Assembly (NCBI RefSeq): GCF_900111485.1
Contig: NZ_FOIC01000018.1
Location: 1 to 57,692 of the forward strand
Reading direction: 5' to 3'
DNA from: Natrinema hispanicum
GTDB lineage: Archaea > Halobacteriota > Halobacteria > Halobacteriales > Natrialbaceae
DNA: 57,692 nucleotides
This document shows positions 44,271-53,360 of the stretch, one piece after another; the stretch's first letter is position 1; each line of letters begins with the position of its first letter. A program made the position numbers and the translations under genes. Under the pieces are notes generated by a model, which did not search any database, was not told where the DNA came from, and saw only the letters and a list, made by a program, of their open reading frames with translations.

Positions 44271-46352
44271 GTGACCGACACTCTCGAGTTCGACGTGGAT
44301 CGCCGGACTGTCCTCGGCACACTCGCCGGTATCGGCGGGACGGCGCTGGCTGGCTGTTCGGCGTTCGAGCGTGAGACCGACGGCCAGACGAGCCGCCTAG
44401 ACGGCGAAACGGCTCGAGAACTGGCAACGGAGTTCGCTCCGACGCTGTACTTCGACGCGAACGAGCCGTGGTTTCCGACGGACCCACGGCCCTACACCAG
44501 CGAGCGGGACGGCGAGACCGTCGTCACCGGGTTCGATGCTCTCGACGGGTACCACGAGCAATACAGCGACGGCGGCCCACCGAAGCCGACGGTGTTCTAC
44601 AACGCCGTCGAGTACGAGGGCTCGTCACTCGCCGTAGTCCAGTTCTGGTTCTACTCGGTGTTCGACCAGTTTACGACCAACTTCCACTGGCACGACTGGG
44701 AAGTGCTGCACGTCTTCGTCGACACGGAGACCGGAGAGCCACAGCTGTACGTCGCTAGTTCCCACTCCCGGTCGGTGCCGAACAACGAGTTTCTGGACCC
44801 GGACCCGTCGAAGGTGCCGCGTATCCTCTCGGAACTCGGCTCCCACTCGAGTGCGCTCTCGATCAATGACGTCCCTGATCGCTTCCAGCGGGTTGCCATC
44901 GAGGACTTACTGGCGGATATCACGAATACGGCGATCGAAGGCATCGAGGACCTCGCGGACCTCGAGATCCCCCTCGCGTACGGGCTGCCGCGAGACGAGG
45001 GGTCGCGACTTCCGTTCCTCGTGCCGGAGTACGAGGGCGTGCCGATCTACGAGCACGAACGCCTGCAGTCCGTTACCCGCGAGTCGCTGATCGACGACGA
45101 TCTGACGATCCGGTCGTACGACGCGCTGACGTCGCCGCCGACGGGCCTGCCGACGCGCGAGACGGGACTCGTCTTCCGACATCGCGAGCGCGAGGCCGAC
45201 ACGGACGTCGAGTACGACCTCGTTCCGAGCAGCGAGATCGAACATATCGCGGCCTTCACCGGACCACAGCTGAGCTTCGAGTTCACGGTCCCCGACATAG
45301 TCGAGGACGCTGTTGCTGGTCACATAACGACGACTGGTGTCCCATGGAGCCAGCCCCGATATAGTAATCCAGCGGCTGACATCTCCGTTCCCAACCATCG
45401 GACGGCACTGGCCGACCGATACGACGTAATCGGCGAGGCGGCCCCGATAAACAGCGTGATCACTCGCGTTACGGAGGCGGTCACAACTGATGATGCGCCG
45501 GAGAACGAGGGGCTGACCACGACGGAGACGACGGTCGAACCGGTCGTCCTGCTGGAGAGCGATCCCGAGGCCGTCCCGACGTTCGGTGGCGTCGTGGTCG
45601 TCCAGGACGTTCCGGCCGGCGAGCACCGACTGACGGTCAACGGTGCGGGCCGCGCGCCACACAGCGAACACGTCGCCGTTGCAGATGACGGCACACCGAC
45701 CGCGGCCGGTGTCGGCGGCGAGATTCCGCTGGTCGCCAACGATCGCGCGACGAAACTCGAGATCGGCGGTGAGAACGCTGCGACCGAGCTCTCGGCGGTC
45801 GCGCTCGAAGACGATTTCGCCGGGCGGCTGTACGAGTCGCCAGTAGACGGGACCGACGCTGTCTACGTCCACGCAGGCGGAGCGTACACGACCGAGGTTC
45901 GGGACAGCGACGACGCCATCGGTGCGTACCGGGTTAACCCGACCCCCGGGGATGAGTCGACGGTCCGCATCGAGCGCCCCGAGACTGGCAAAGCATCGCT
46001 TGCGACGTTCGTGGCCGATATCGCCGACGAGACGCGCGCAGCGGTTGCGGCGCTGAGCGATGACGACGATGCTGATCGCAGCGGCGGATCGTCGAACGCC
46101 GTCAACGGACTCGAGCGCGCCCTCGCAGCGGTCGCTGAGGCCGCACGAAGGGCTGCCGAGCGGGCACGCAACGGCGAGCGAGGCAATGCTGGCAAGCAGC
46201 TTACCACCGTTGCTGAGCGGCTCTTACGGGTGGAGAACCGGCTCACCGAGGCGAGCGATGATCTGCCAGCGTCGCTCTCGAACGCGACGCAAAACAGACT
46301 CGAGCAGGCCAATCGGCGCACGGAGCAAGCCCAGAACATCGAAAAACTGTGA
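44271..46352 (+). CDS. Large Tat-exported lipoprotein
   Basis: A 693-residue lipoprotein. The N-terminus has a twin-arginine motif (DRRTVLG, R11-R12) and a lipobox LAGC with C29, so it should be Tat-exported folded and anchored by lipid. Starting with FAPTLYFDANEPWFPTDPRPY near 50 and FHWHDWEVLHVFVDTETGEPQ near 140 followed by ASSHSR, it resembles the Vps62/DUF946 type domain. This is a similarity seen by eye, not searched. Later parts hold beta segments (AGEHRLTVNGAGRAPHSEHV) of a surface domain. The last 70 residues form charged helices (LERALAAVAEAARRAAERAR), perhaps a coiled coil. GTG start at 44271. Function unknown. Confidence 0.75.
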   Translation: MTDTLEFDVDRRTVLGTLAGIGGTALAGCSAFERETDGQTSRLDGETARELATEFAPTLYFDANEPWFPTDPRPYTSERDGETVVTGFDALDGYHEQYSDGGPPKPTVFYNAVEYEGSSLAVVQFWFYSVFDQFTTNFHWHDWEVLHVFVDTETGEPQLYVASSHSRSVPNNEFLDPDPSKVPRILSELGSHSSALSINDVPDRFQRVAIEDLLADITNTAIEGIEDLADLEIPLAYGLPRDEGSRLPFLVPEYEGVPIYEHERLQSVTRESLIDDDLTIRSYDALTSPPTGLPTRETGLVFRHREREADTDVEYDLVPSSEIEHIAAFTGPQLSFEFTVPDIVEDAVAGHITTTGVPWSQPRYSNPAADISVPNHRTALADRYDVIGEAAPINSVITRVTEAVTTDDAPENEGLTTTETTVEPVVLLESDPEAVPTFGGVVVVQDVPAGEHRLTVNGAGRAPHSEHVAVADDGTPTAAGVGGEIPLVANDRATKLEIGGENAATELSAVALEDDFAGRLYESPVDGTDAVYVHAGGAYTTEVRDSDDAIGAYRVNPTPGDESTVRIERPETGKASLATFVADIADETRAAVAALSDDDDADRSGGSSNAVNGLERALAAVAEAARRAAERARNGERGNAGKQLTTVAERLLRVENRLTEASDDLPASLSNATQNRLEQANRRTEQAQNIEKL

Positions 46353-46424
46353 ACGTACACTCGATGTGTGTCACGATACCGTGACTCTGCAACCATTTAA
46401 ACGTCTGCCCCACGTAGATAAGTT

Positions 46425-46709
46425 GTGACAGAAGACTCCGGGCGACGGAACCTCCGTATGCCCAACAACGATGAGGTATTCGCTGTCGTCACCGAGCACC
46501 TCGGTGGCAACCACGTCCAGCTCCGCTGTGAGGACGGCAAGGAGCGACTCGGCCGCATTCCCGGGCGCATGAAATACCGCACCTGGATCGAGCAAGACGA
46601 CATCGTCGTCGCCGAGCCCTGGGACTGGCAAGACGAAAAGGCCACCATCGAGTGGCGCTACACCGGCCAGGACGCAGATCAACTGCGTCGCGAAGGCCAT
46701 ATCGATTGA
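46425..46709 (+). CDS. eif1a: Translation initiation factor aIF1A
   Basis: An S1/OB-fold protein of 94 residues that helps the small ribosomal subunit select the start codon. The core [47 protein letters not shown]-like stretch is the family signature, followed by [23 protein letters not shown] at 46425 gives a natural N-terminal arm of about ten residues ([11 protein letters not shown]). It is a single-gene unit. Two or more copies per genome are common in haloarchaea. Confidence 0.93.
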   Translation: MTEDSGRRNLRMPNNDEVFAVVTEHLGGNHVQLRCEDGKERLGRIPGRMKYRTWIEQDDIVVAEPWDWQDEKATIEWRYTGQDADQLRREGHID

Positions 46710-46841
46710 ACCTCGGTAGCGGCTTCGTTCACTACTAGATTTCTGCGACGTGATCGATTATACTGAGCGACCGCGATCGCTCACCAGTCCCGTCTTTTGC
46801 TTGCCACGGTCGAAAAATCGGCTGTTCGACGCGCTTGAGGA

Positions 46842-47015
46842 CTAACAGAAGTATACCCAGTAGGTATGGCCTTCCGAACACGTGACCGTCGTGTGCTCGC
46901 CGAACGCTGCGACCGAGTGCCGTACTTTCAGCTCCGTCTCCTCACTGGGGAGCGAAACGCTCGCTTCGTCCCCGCAGTGCGGACAGGTGACTGCTTCCGT
47001 CGCGACTGTTTGCAT
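46842..47015 (-). CDS. Small zinc-finger protein (57 residues)
   Basis: A short protein with CPHCGDEASVSLPSEE near the start and a second half, VTCSEGHTYWVYFC, that may give the other ligands (Cys, His, Cys). Spacing suits a small zinc ribbon. The ATG at 47015 (MQTVATEAV) is chosen since the upstream codons to 47084 are not acidic. Function unknown, but small zinc-finger proteins of this size (mu-proteins) are widespread in haloarchaea and several affect growth or motility. Confidence 0.6.
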   Translation of the reverse strand: MQTVATEAVTCPHCGDEASVSLPSEETELKVRHSVAAFGEHTTVTCSEGHTYWVYFC

Positions 47016-47113
47016 CTTCGACCACCATGGTATCATACGGCACAGAAACGCATAGTCGTTGGTAGCGATCGAGCCGACAGTCACGAACGCGGTCTAAAAA
47101 CCGTGCGGGGTCG

Positions 47114-47305
47114 TCACTCCCGACTGTCGAGGCGCGCGTCGAGACGCATCTCGACGTAGCGGTCTGCCCACGTCTCGCTGTGTGTCCGAAGCGCTTCGCG
47201 TGCGGTCGCGATGAGTCCGTCCGTCGGGGCGTGGTCGACTGCGTCAGCGCCGTCATCTATCGCAGACTGCTCACCCGGCTTGCGTGGCCCTTCTGGAAAA
47301 CTCAT
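47114..47305 (-). CDS. Hypothetical small acidic protein (63 residues)
   Basis: A 63-residue protein with an acidic helix-rich body (SFPEGPRKPGEQSAIDDGAD, DGLIATAREALRTHSETWADRYVEMRLDARLD). The ATG at 47305 is preferred over the one at 47335. It lies 98 bases upstream of the zinc-finger gene on the same strand, so the two could be one transcript. No motif recognised. Confidence 0.45.
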   Translation of the reverse strand: MSFPEGPRKPGEQSAIDDGADAVDHAPTDGLIATAREALRTHSETWADRYVEMRLDARLDSRE

Positions 47306-47500
47306 TGTGATAGTAAATACCATAGCCGACCCCATAAATATTGAGGATGCGCTGACTGTGTCGGTCGACCTGCACGCGCCAGCCAGATGCGTTACTGTCT
47401 GCCAGTAGTCACCCCATATACACCATACGAACGGTTCACAGGGCGGAAAGAGACGAAAATACTCTTATTTCACCCCTCCAAAGGCAGCGCTCACGGCTCA

Positions 47501-48592
47501 ATGACAGCCTCATCATCGGCTTCGCGGATTCAGAAGGCGTTCCTGAAGTATCAACACGTGTTCGTGTTCCTCGCGCCACTGGCGTTTGTCGTCGGCGTTT
47601 ACTTCTTTGCGCCCACGCCAGCGGACGCCGGAACCGGCTACTGGCTCGAGTACTGGTGGCTGTTTATCGCGTTCGCCACCGGCGCGACGATCGTCAACAC
47701 CGTCGGGATCAGCGGCTCTGCGCTGTTTGTCCCCTTCCTCATCTTCATCTTCCCACTGGTTGCGTATCCCTTGGAACCGAATACGTTGGTGAAAATCGGC
47801 CTCATCAGCGAGTCGTTCGGCCTCTCGAGTTCCGCACTCGCCTTTATCCAGTACGGACTGGTCGACCGGCGACTCGGCACAGCGCTCGTCCTCGGCGGGA
47901 TTCCGTTCGTCGTTGGCGGGGCGTTGCTCTCGTTTGTCATCCCCGAACCGCTGTTCCACGCGTTACTCGGGATCGCACTGCTTGCAGCGGCGTTCCTCCT
48001 CTTCAAAGCTGACCTCGGCCACGAGGAGCCCGGTGGTGGCTCCGGCGGCGAAACGGTCGCAGCCGACGGCGGCACCACTGGCGACCTTCCGAACGACGCC
48101 TCCAAACTCGGCCCGGCGGGTGTCGAAACGGACGAGGGCGGCACCGTTACCCGCGTCGATCGTGACGGAAACGACTACCGCTACTCCCGGTCGGGCTATC
48201 TCGAGCGCTTTGCCAACTACAGCATCGGCGGCGTCTTCCAGGGACTGGCCGGCTTCGGGATCGGCGAACTCGGCATCATCTCGATGCTCCGGACGGAGGT
48301 GCCCGTCCGTGTCGCAATCGGGACCAACCACATCGTCGTTGCGACGACGGCCGTGCTCGCCTCGGTCGTCCACGTCTTCGGCGGCGGGCTGGTTCCCGGC
48401 GGCCACACGATGGACCTCGCGTCGACGCCCTGGAACATGGTCGTCTGGACGGTTCCCGCAACGACGCTGGGCGGCCAGATCGCGCCCTACGTCTCGACGG
48501 CGCTGGATACGGGAACGATCAAGAAAGGCGTCGGCGGCCTGTTCGCGATCATCGCCGTCGCGCTATTCCTGATGGCCTTCGGCGGGTTCTGA
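47501..48592 (+). CDS. TauE/SafE-family anion exporter
   Basis: A 363-residue membrane protein with about nine spans. Pairs of glycine-rich spans (FATGATIVNTVGISGSALFV, GGVFQGLAGFGIGELG and GTNHIVVATTAVLASVVHVFGGG) are the internal repeats of this family, which exports sulfite or sulfonate-type anions. Between the halves (about 170-235) is a long soluble loop, acidic and Gly/Thr-rich (PGGGSGGETVAADGGTTGD), much longer than in most members. The ATG at 47501 is preferred; 47387 would add a Tyr/Pro/Cys-rich, non-halophilic leader. Substrate cannot be read. Confidence 0.85.
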   Translation: MTASSSASRIQKAFLKYQHVFVFLAPLAFVVGVYFFAPTPADAGTGYWLEYWWLFIAFATGATIVNTVGISGSALFVPFLIFIFPLVAYPLEPNTLVKIGLISESFGLSSSALAFIQYGLVDRRLGTALVLGGIPFVVGGALLSFVIPEPLFHALLGIALLAAAFLLFKADLGHEEPGGGSGGETVAADGGTTGDLPNDASKLGPAGVETDEGGTVTRVDRDGNDYRYSRSGYLERFANYSIGGVFQGLAGFGIGELGIISMLRTEVPVRVAIGTNHIVVATTAVLASVVHVFGGGLVPGGHTMDLASTPWNMVVWTVPATTLGGQIAPYVSTALDTGTIKKGVGGLFAIIAVALFLMAFGGF

Positions 48593-48636
48593 GACGGCAG
48601 GTCCACGTCCAAGATCGTCGACCATTGCGATGGCCC

Positions 48637-49335
48637 TTATCGGGTCGCTTTTTTCCACTCACCCAATCCGACGACGGTGCCGTCTACCACGTTGGGGTCG
48701 GCCTCGGTCGCCGCCCAGACGAACATCGGCGCGACAGTCTCCGGATCGCGGCCGTGCCCGCCAGTGAGTTCCGTTGCGACGACGCCGGGGTCCAGACATC
48801 CCACGACGTACTCGGTATCGGCAGCGAACCCGCGAACGATCGCTTCTGCCGTCGCCTTCGAGATGGCGTAGGAACCATAGCCTGCCGTGCCGTCGCTGGC
48901 GATCGACCCTGTCGGAACGAGGACCCGTGCCCCGTCGTTCAGATGCGGAATCGACTCGCAGATCGTCACGTACACGCCGCGGCCGTTCGTCCGCCAGTGA
49001 TCGTCGAACGCAGCATACGATTCGTCGTCGGTCGGTGTGTGGCCGGCCTCGCCGTGATAGACACCTGCCGCGGGGACGACGATATCGATGCCAGCCGTCT
49101 CACCCGCCCGCGAGGCAGTTCTGGCCAGCCGTTCCACGTCGTACTCATCCCGGACGTCGGTTCGACACCCGTCCGCAGTCGCGCCCGTCGCCTCGAGTGC
49201 GTCGACGGTTGCCTCGACTTCCTCAGCGTCTCGAGCGCCGATGACAACGGTTGCCCCGTCGGCTGCAAATGCGTCGGCGACGGCGCGACCGATGCCGCGC
49301 GTCCCGCCAGTTATCAGAGCTGTCGTCCCGTCCAT
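48637..49335 (-). CDS. Short-chain dehydrogenase/reductase
   Basis: A 232-residue SDR. The cofactor motif is ITGGTRGIGRAV (TGGTRGIG at 9-16). The catalytic set is S144 in PTGSIAS, Y156 and K160 in YGSYAISKATAE. ARDAEE after strand beta2 favours NADP. The C-terminus is acidic. It converges with the TauE gene and diverges from the carotenoid desaturase, with 150 bases between. Whether it acts in carotenoid or another pathway is not shown. The much longer frame to 50136 is antisense to crtD and is rejected. Confidence 0.85.
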   Translation of the reverse strand: MDGTTALITGGTRGIGRAVADAFAADGATVVIGARDAEEVEATVDALEATGATADGCRTDVRDEYDVERLARTASRAGETAGIDIVVPAAGVYHGEAGHTPTDDESYAAFDDHWRTNGRGVYVTICESIPHLNDGARVLVPTGSIASDGTAGYGSYAISKATAEAIVRGFAADTEYVVGCLDPGVVATELTGGHGRDPETVAPMFVWAATEADPNVVDGTVVGLGEWKKATR

Positions 49336-49488
49336 ACATCTGGTACGGTACCAAACCACACGAATACATCGGTCAGCTTCGTTGGCCTCGACTGCACAGT
49401 TGACGCGCTCGCGCTCGAGGACCCATACCGATAACTGATCGCATTCCCTACCTATGTATGACACACGCTTAACATCGATCGTATACTC

Positions 49489-50994
49489 ATGTTGGGCATG
49501 GAATCGCTGGCCGGCGTGTCGGTCGTCGTGATCGGAGGCGGAATCGGTGGGCTCTCGACGGCCTGTTATCTCGCCGACGCAGGAGCGGACGTGCGCGTCA
49601 TCGAGAAGAACGAACAGGTAGGTGGCCGAGCGAGTCGCCTCGAGCGAGACGGTTTTCGGTTCGATATGGGTCCCTCGTGGTATTTGATGCCCGATGTCTT
49701 CGAGCGGTTTTTCGCCGCCTTCGACCGGACGCCGAGTGACTACTACGAACTTACCCATCTCGATCCACACTACCGGATCTTCTTCAAGGACGGCGATCAG
49801 GTCGACATCACGCCTGACCTCGAGCGAACGAAGGCCATCTTCGAGGAGTACGAGCCGGGTGCGGGCGAGGCCTTGGAACGGTACCTCGAGAAGTCCAAGG
49901 AGAACTACGAGGTCGGGATGAAACATTTTGTCTACGAAGACCGCGAGCGCCTGCGGGACTACATCGACCTCGACGTGGCCCGACAGGCGCGTGGCCTCTC
50001 CTTGCTCGGGTCGATGCAGGGCCACGTCGAGGGGTACTTCGACCATCCGAAGCTCCAGCAGATCATGCAGTATACGCTGGTATTTCTGGGTGGCTCGCCG
50101 ACGAACACGCCGGCGCTGTATAATCTGATGAGCCACGTCGATTTCAACCTCGGTGTCTGGTATCCCGACGGCGGCATCGGCGCGGTCGTCGACGGAATCA
50201 CCGAGCTCGGCCGCGAGCTGGGTGTCGAGTACGAGACCAACCGGCCGGCGACCGAGATCAAGGGCCGTACCGGTGGGTTCGAGGTCGAAACGCCGGCCGG
50301 CCCCGTTCGGTCGGATCTAGTCGTGAGCAACACTGACTACGCCCACACCGAGCAGGACCTGCTCACGCCCGAACGCCGCGGCTACGACGCCGACTACTGG
50401 GATGAGCGGACCTACGCCCCCTCCGCGTTCTTGCTCTATTTGGGTGTCGAGGGTGACGTCGACGAGTTGGCCCACCATACCCTCGTGTTGCCGACCGACT
50501 GGGACCAGCACTTCGAGCACATCTTCGATGATCCACGCTGGCCTGACGATCCCGCCTATTACCTGTGTGTCACGTCCGAGACCGACGATACCGTCGCCCC
50601 AGACGGTCACAGCGCCCTGTTCGTCCTCGTGCCGATCGCGCCCGGCCTCGAGGACACGCCCGAGATTCGCGACCAGTACCGCGACATGATCCTCGAGGAT
50701 ATCGCCACGAACACCGGGACCGACCTCCGCGACCGGATCGTTCTCGAGGAGCGGTTCTGCATCGAGGACTTCGCCAGCCGATACAACAGCCACGACGGGA
50801 CGGCGCTCGGACTGGCACACACGCTCCGACAGACCTCGCTGTTCAGACCGCCCCACCGATCGAAGGAAGTCGACGGACTCTACTTCGTGGGGGGCGATAC
50901 CACACCTGGGATCGGCGTCCCGATGTGTCTCATCAGCGGCGATCTGACCGCCGAGAAAGTGCTCGCAGACCACGGCGGCGGACTCGAGCCGTGA
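49489..50994 (+). CDS. crtD: Carotenoid 3,4-desaturase CrtD (CrtI family)
   Basis: An FAD-dependent carotenoid desaturase of 501 residues. The dinucleotide motif VVVIGGGIGGLSTACYLADAG lies near the start; the motif RASRLERDGFRFDMGPSWYLMPD follows. The C-terminal signature is GLYFVGGDTTPGIGVPMCLISG. Of the several CrtI-type enzymes in haloarchaea, the one next to lyeJ and cruF is CrtD, which inserts the 3,4 double bond on the way from lycopene to bacterioruberin. The family name is certain. The exact step rests on synteny with Haloarcula japonica. It may start at the ATG at 49489 or the one at 49498. Confidence 0.9.
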   Translation: MLGMESLAGVSVVVIGGGIGGLSTACYLADAGADVRVIEKNEQVGGRASRLERDGFRFDMGPSWYLMPDVFERFFAAFDRTPSDYYELTHLDPHYRIFFKDGDQVDITPDLERTKAIFEEYEPGAGEALERYLEKSKENYEVGMKHFVYEDRERLRDYIDLDVARQARGLSLLGSMQGHVEGYFDHPKLQQIMQYTLVFLGGSPTNTPALYNLMSHVDFNLGVWYPDGGIGAVVDGITELGRELGVEYETNRPATEIKGRTGGFEVETPAGPVRSDLVVSNTDYAHTEQDLLTPERRGYDADYWDERTYAPSAFLLYLGVEGDVDELAHHTLVLPTDWDQHFEHIFDDPRWPDDPAYYLCVTSETDDTVAPDGHSALFVLVPIAPGLEDTPEIRDQYRDMILEDIATNTGTDLRDRIVLEERFCIEDFASRYNSHDGTALGLAHTLRQTSLFRPPHRSKEVDGLYFVGGDTTPGIGVPMCLISGDLTAEKVLADHGGGLEP

Positions 50995-51082
50995 TGGGGC
51001 CGGCGAGCAGCGACTCGGTGGCACGACCGCGCGCTCGCTGCGGCGGTGGACACGCCACGAACATGAACGTGAGCGATCACCG

Positions 51083-51952
51083 ATGAATTCGAACTCGAGG
51101 GGGACCGACGGCGGTATCGGCGCACACCTCTCGTACCTGCTGGTCCTGTCGCGGCCGCGGTTCTGGCTGTATCTGGCGGGGCCGGTACTGGTGGGTGCAG
51201 TCTACGCCGCAAACACTGCCAGTGACTTGTTCGCCCCCGCTCCAGTCACCCTGTTCGGCTATTTCCTCCTGCCGGCGAACGTCTTCCTCTACGGGATCAA
51301 CGACGTCTACGATCAGGAGATCGACGCGGCAAACCCGAAAAAGGACGACCGGGAGGCACGCTATCGTGGGCAGGGATACGTCCCCGCCGTCGTCGGACTC
51401 TGTGCAGCCGTGCCGCTGCTATTCGTTCCACTGCTTCCGACCGCTGCGATCCCCTGGCTGGTCGCCTTTCTCGTCCTCGGGGCAGCCTACAGCGCTCCGC
51501 CGGCGCGGTTCAAGACGACCCCGTTCGTGGACTCGCTCTCGAACGGCCTCTATATCACGCCGGGCGCGGCTTCCTACGCCGCCGTTGCCGGCAGCCAGCC
51601 ACCCGTTCTCGCCGTCGTCGGCGGCTGGTTGTGGGCAATGGGCATGCATACCTTTTCGGCGATCCCGGACATCGAACCCGACCGTGAGATGGGAATCCGG
51701 ACGACTGCGACGGTGTTAGGTACGCGTGGCACGTACGTCTACTGTAGCATCTGCTGGCTCGCCGGCGCGGCCGCGTTCGGGGCCCTCGACGTTCGGTTGG
51801 GCGCGCTCATGCTCGTCTACCCGGCGCTCGTCGCTGCGATCGCCACCGCGAGCGTTGCCGTCGACCGAGCGTACTGGTGGTTCCCGGCAATCAACACCGT
51901 CGTCGGTGCCGTGCTGACGATGGGCGGGCTCTGGAGGGTACTCTATGGATAG
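51083..51952 (+). CDS. lyeJ: Lycopene elongase/1,2-hydratase LyeJ (UbiA family)
   Basis: A membrane prenyltransferase of the UbiA family that adds C5 units (and water) to lycopene ends in bacterioruberin synthesis. Acidic motif 1 is NDVYDQEIDAANPKKD at 73-88, motif 2 is DIEPDREMGIRT at 196-207 with D196 and D200. Both magnesium-binding Asp sets are complete. About eight spans are seen. It lies 88 bases after crtD and overlaps cruF by 8 bases. Halobacterium's Lye is the well-known relative. Confidence 0.93.
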   Translation: MNSNSRGTDGGIGAHLSYLLVLSRPRFWLYLAGPVLVGAVYAANTASDLFAPAPVTLFGYFLLPANVFLYGINDVYDQEIDAANPKKDDREARYRGQGYVPAVVGLCAAVPLLFVPLLPTAAIPWLVAFLVLGAAYSAPPARFKTTPFVDSLSNGLYITPGAASYAAVAGSQPPVLAVVGGWLWAMGMHTFSAIPDIEPDREMGIRTTATVLGTRGTYVYCSICWLAGAAAFGALDVRLGALMLVYPALVAAIATASVAVDRAYWWFPAINTVVGAVLTMGGLWRVLYG

Positions 51953-52877
51953 CAGCGAGTCGAATACGTCGGCCTCGAGTACTGGGACGGATACCAGCAC
52001 CAGCCGGACACCATCGGTCCACGACGGCACCACCGACGAGTCGACGCGAGCCGTCGTGCAGCGACGCTTCGAGGCCCTCATCCGCGAGAATCGGTTTACG
52101 ATCGCGGTCGTCTTCCCGGTCATCGGCGCGGTGACACTGGTCGCAAGTGCGGAGGGGCTCTTGCCGCCGCTGCTGTCGTACAACCCACTGTTGATCCTGT
52201 TTGGGACGCTGGTGATGCGCTCGCCGCTGGTGGTGGCTCTCCTTCCCGAACTCGACCGCCGGGCGCTCGTCCCGCTCGTGATTCTGACGGCGTATACGTA
52301 CGCGATCGAACTCGTCGGCATACAGACGGGCTGGCCCTATGGGACCTTCGAGTATGGCATTCGCCTCGGGCCGATGCTGGGCGGGGACGTGCCGCTTGCC
52401 CTGCCGCTGTTTTTCGTCCCGCTGGTTCTCAACGCCTATCTGCTTACCCTGTTGGCCCTCGGCGCGCGGGCCGGCCGGCTCGTCCCGCGTGCCTTCTCGG
52501 CGATCACTGCCGTCCTCGCGATCGACCTGGTGCTTGACCCCGCGGCCGTCGCTATCGGCTTCTGGTCGTACATCCCGCCCGGTGGCTACTACGGCGTCCC
52601 GGCGTCGAACTACTGGGGCTGGCTCCTGTCGGGTGCGATTGCGGTCGTCCTCGTCGACCTCGCGTTCGATCGGGCGGCCGTCCGGGAGCGCATCCGAACG
52701 TGTGAGTTCGCGCTGGACGATCTAGTGAGTTTCGTGCTCCTCTGGGGAACGATCAACGCGCTGTACGGACAGTGGCTGGCCGCCGGCATCGCCGGGCTGT
52801 TCTGTCTCGTCCTTCTTCGGACCGAGCGCTACGACCTCTCGATACCCTCTGTCGTGCGTTCCGGTGACAGAAACTGA
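51945..52877 (+). CDS. cruF: C50 carotenoid hydratase CruF
   Basis: A 310-residue polytopic protein of the CruF family, which adds water at the 2'',3'' ends of C50 carotenoids in the last step to bacterioruberin. A Ser/Thr/Asp-rich soluble front of 35 residues precedes seven or so spans. Family segments are ELVGIQTGWPYGTFEYG, LAIDLVLDPAAVAIGFWSY and PGGYYGVPASNYWGWLL. Start codon overlaps the lyeJ end by 8 bases, so they are coupled. The genes crtD-lyeJ-cruF are therefore one operon. Confidence 0.92.
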   Translation: MDSSESNTSASSTGTDTSTSRTPSVHDGTTDESTRAVVQRRFEALIRENRFTIAVVFPVIGAVTLVASAEGLLPPLLSYNPLLILFGTLVMRSPLVVALLPELDRRALVPLVILTAYTYAIELVGIQTGWPYGTFEYGIRLGPMLGGDVPLALPLFFVPLVLNAYLLTLLALGARAGRLVPRAFSAITAVLAIDLVLDPAAVAIGFWSYIPPGGYYGVPASNYWGWLLSGAIAVVLVDLAFDRAAVRERIRTCEFALDDLVSFVLLWGTINALYGQWLAAGIAGLFCLVLLRTERYDLSIPSVVRSGDRN

Positions 52878-52958
52878 TCGACCCGGACTCGAGACTGATA
52901 GGTGTCCGTCTGCGATTTCCAGCAGGAGCCTTTTGCTCATTGATAGCTAACTGCTAGC

Positions 52959-53117
52959 ATGGCTCAAAAGGCACCGGTCGAATGTCCGGTCTGTCGCGAA
53001 CCGCCGGCCGCTGGCGAGCAACTCGAGGAGCACCTCCTCACAGCCCACACCAAACGCAAGCTAGCGACGTTCATCGTCGCCGAGACGAGCCTGCTGGTGG
53101 ACGGCGACGCCAGATAG
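52959..53117 (+). CDS. 52-residue zinc-finger protein (C2H2 type)
   Basis: A tiny protein beginning MAQKAPVECPVCREPP, with a C-x2-C pair (C9, C12) and H25 and H30 in LEEHLLTAHTKRKL. The second half is an amphipathic strand/helix (ATFIVAETSLLV) with an acidic end. Spacing of Cys and His is that of a single zinc finger. Function is unknown. It lies 81 bases after cruF and may be part of that transcript. One of many small zinc-finger proteins of haloarchaea. Confidence 0.6.
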   Translation: MAQKAPVECPVCREPPAAGEQLEEHLLTAHTKRKLATFIVAETSLLVDGDAR

Positions 53118-53141
53118 CGTCCACGTCGCGTGCCGCGACCG

Positions 53142-53249
53142 TTAGACGACCAGACTCGAGAGTGGGTCGCCAAACAGGAGCAATAGTACCACGGCCAGCA
53201 CCGTCACGGCGAGCCACGCGCCGAGACTAATCGCAATCGTTCGTGCCAT
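53142..53249 (-). CDS. 35-residue single-span membrane peptide
   Basis: A 36-codon ORF. The product is MARTIAISLGAWLAVTVLAV continuing through VLLLLFGDPLSSLVV. It is one strong membrane span with a short polar end. A very good Shine-Dalgarno run (gaggagg at 53258-53264 in plus coordinates) lies a few bases before the ATG, rare in this mostly leaderless genome, which argues that it is translated. It is not in any known class I recognise. Its neighbours are a zinc-finger peptide on the other strand and crtB. Confidence 0.55.
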   Translation of the reverse strand: MARTIAISLGAWLAVTVLAVVLLLLFGDPLSSLVV

Positions 53250-53360
53250 CTGTCGTTCCTCCTCTATGAACTCGGAGTTCTGCGCGACGGGCATATATGG
53301 CTGGATAACGCCCGGGACAACGAAACGAGGGCCACCATACCGAGGGGTTTGATGAGCCTT

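Noticed and set aside
49336-50136. Upstream extension of the SDR gene to 50136
   Set aside because: The extension is antisense to crtD; the SDR Rossmann motif begins right after the ATG at 49335.
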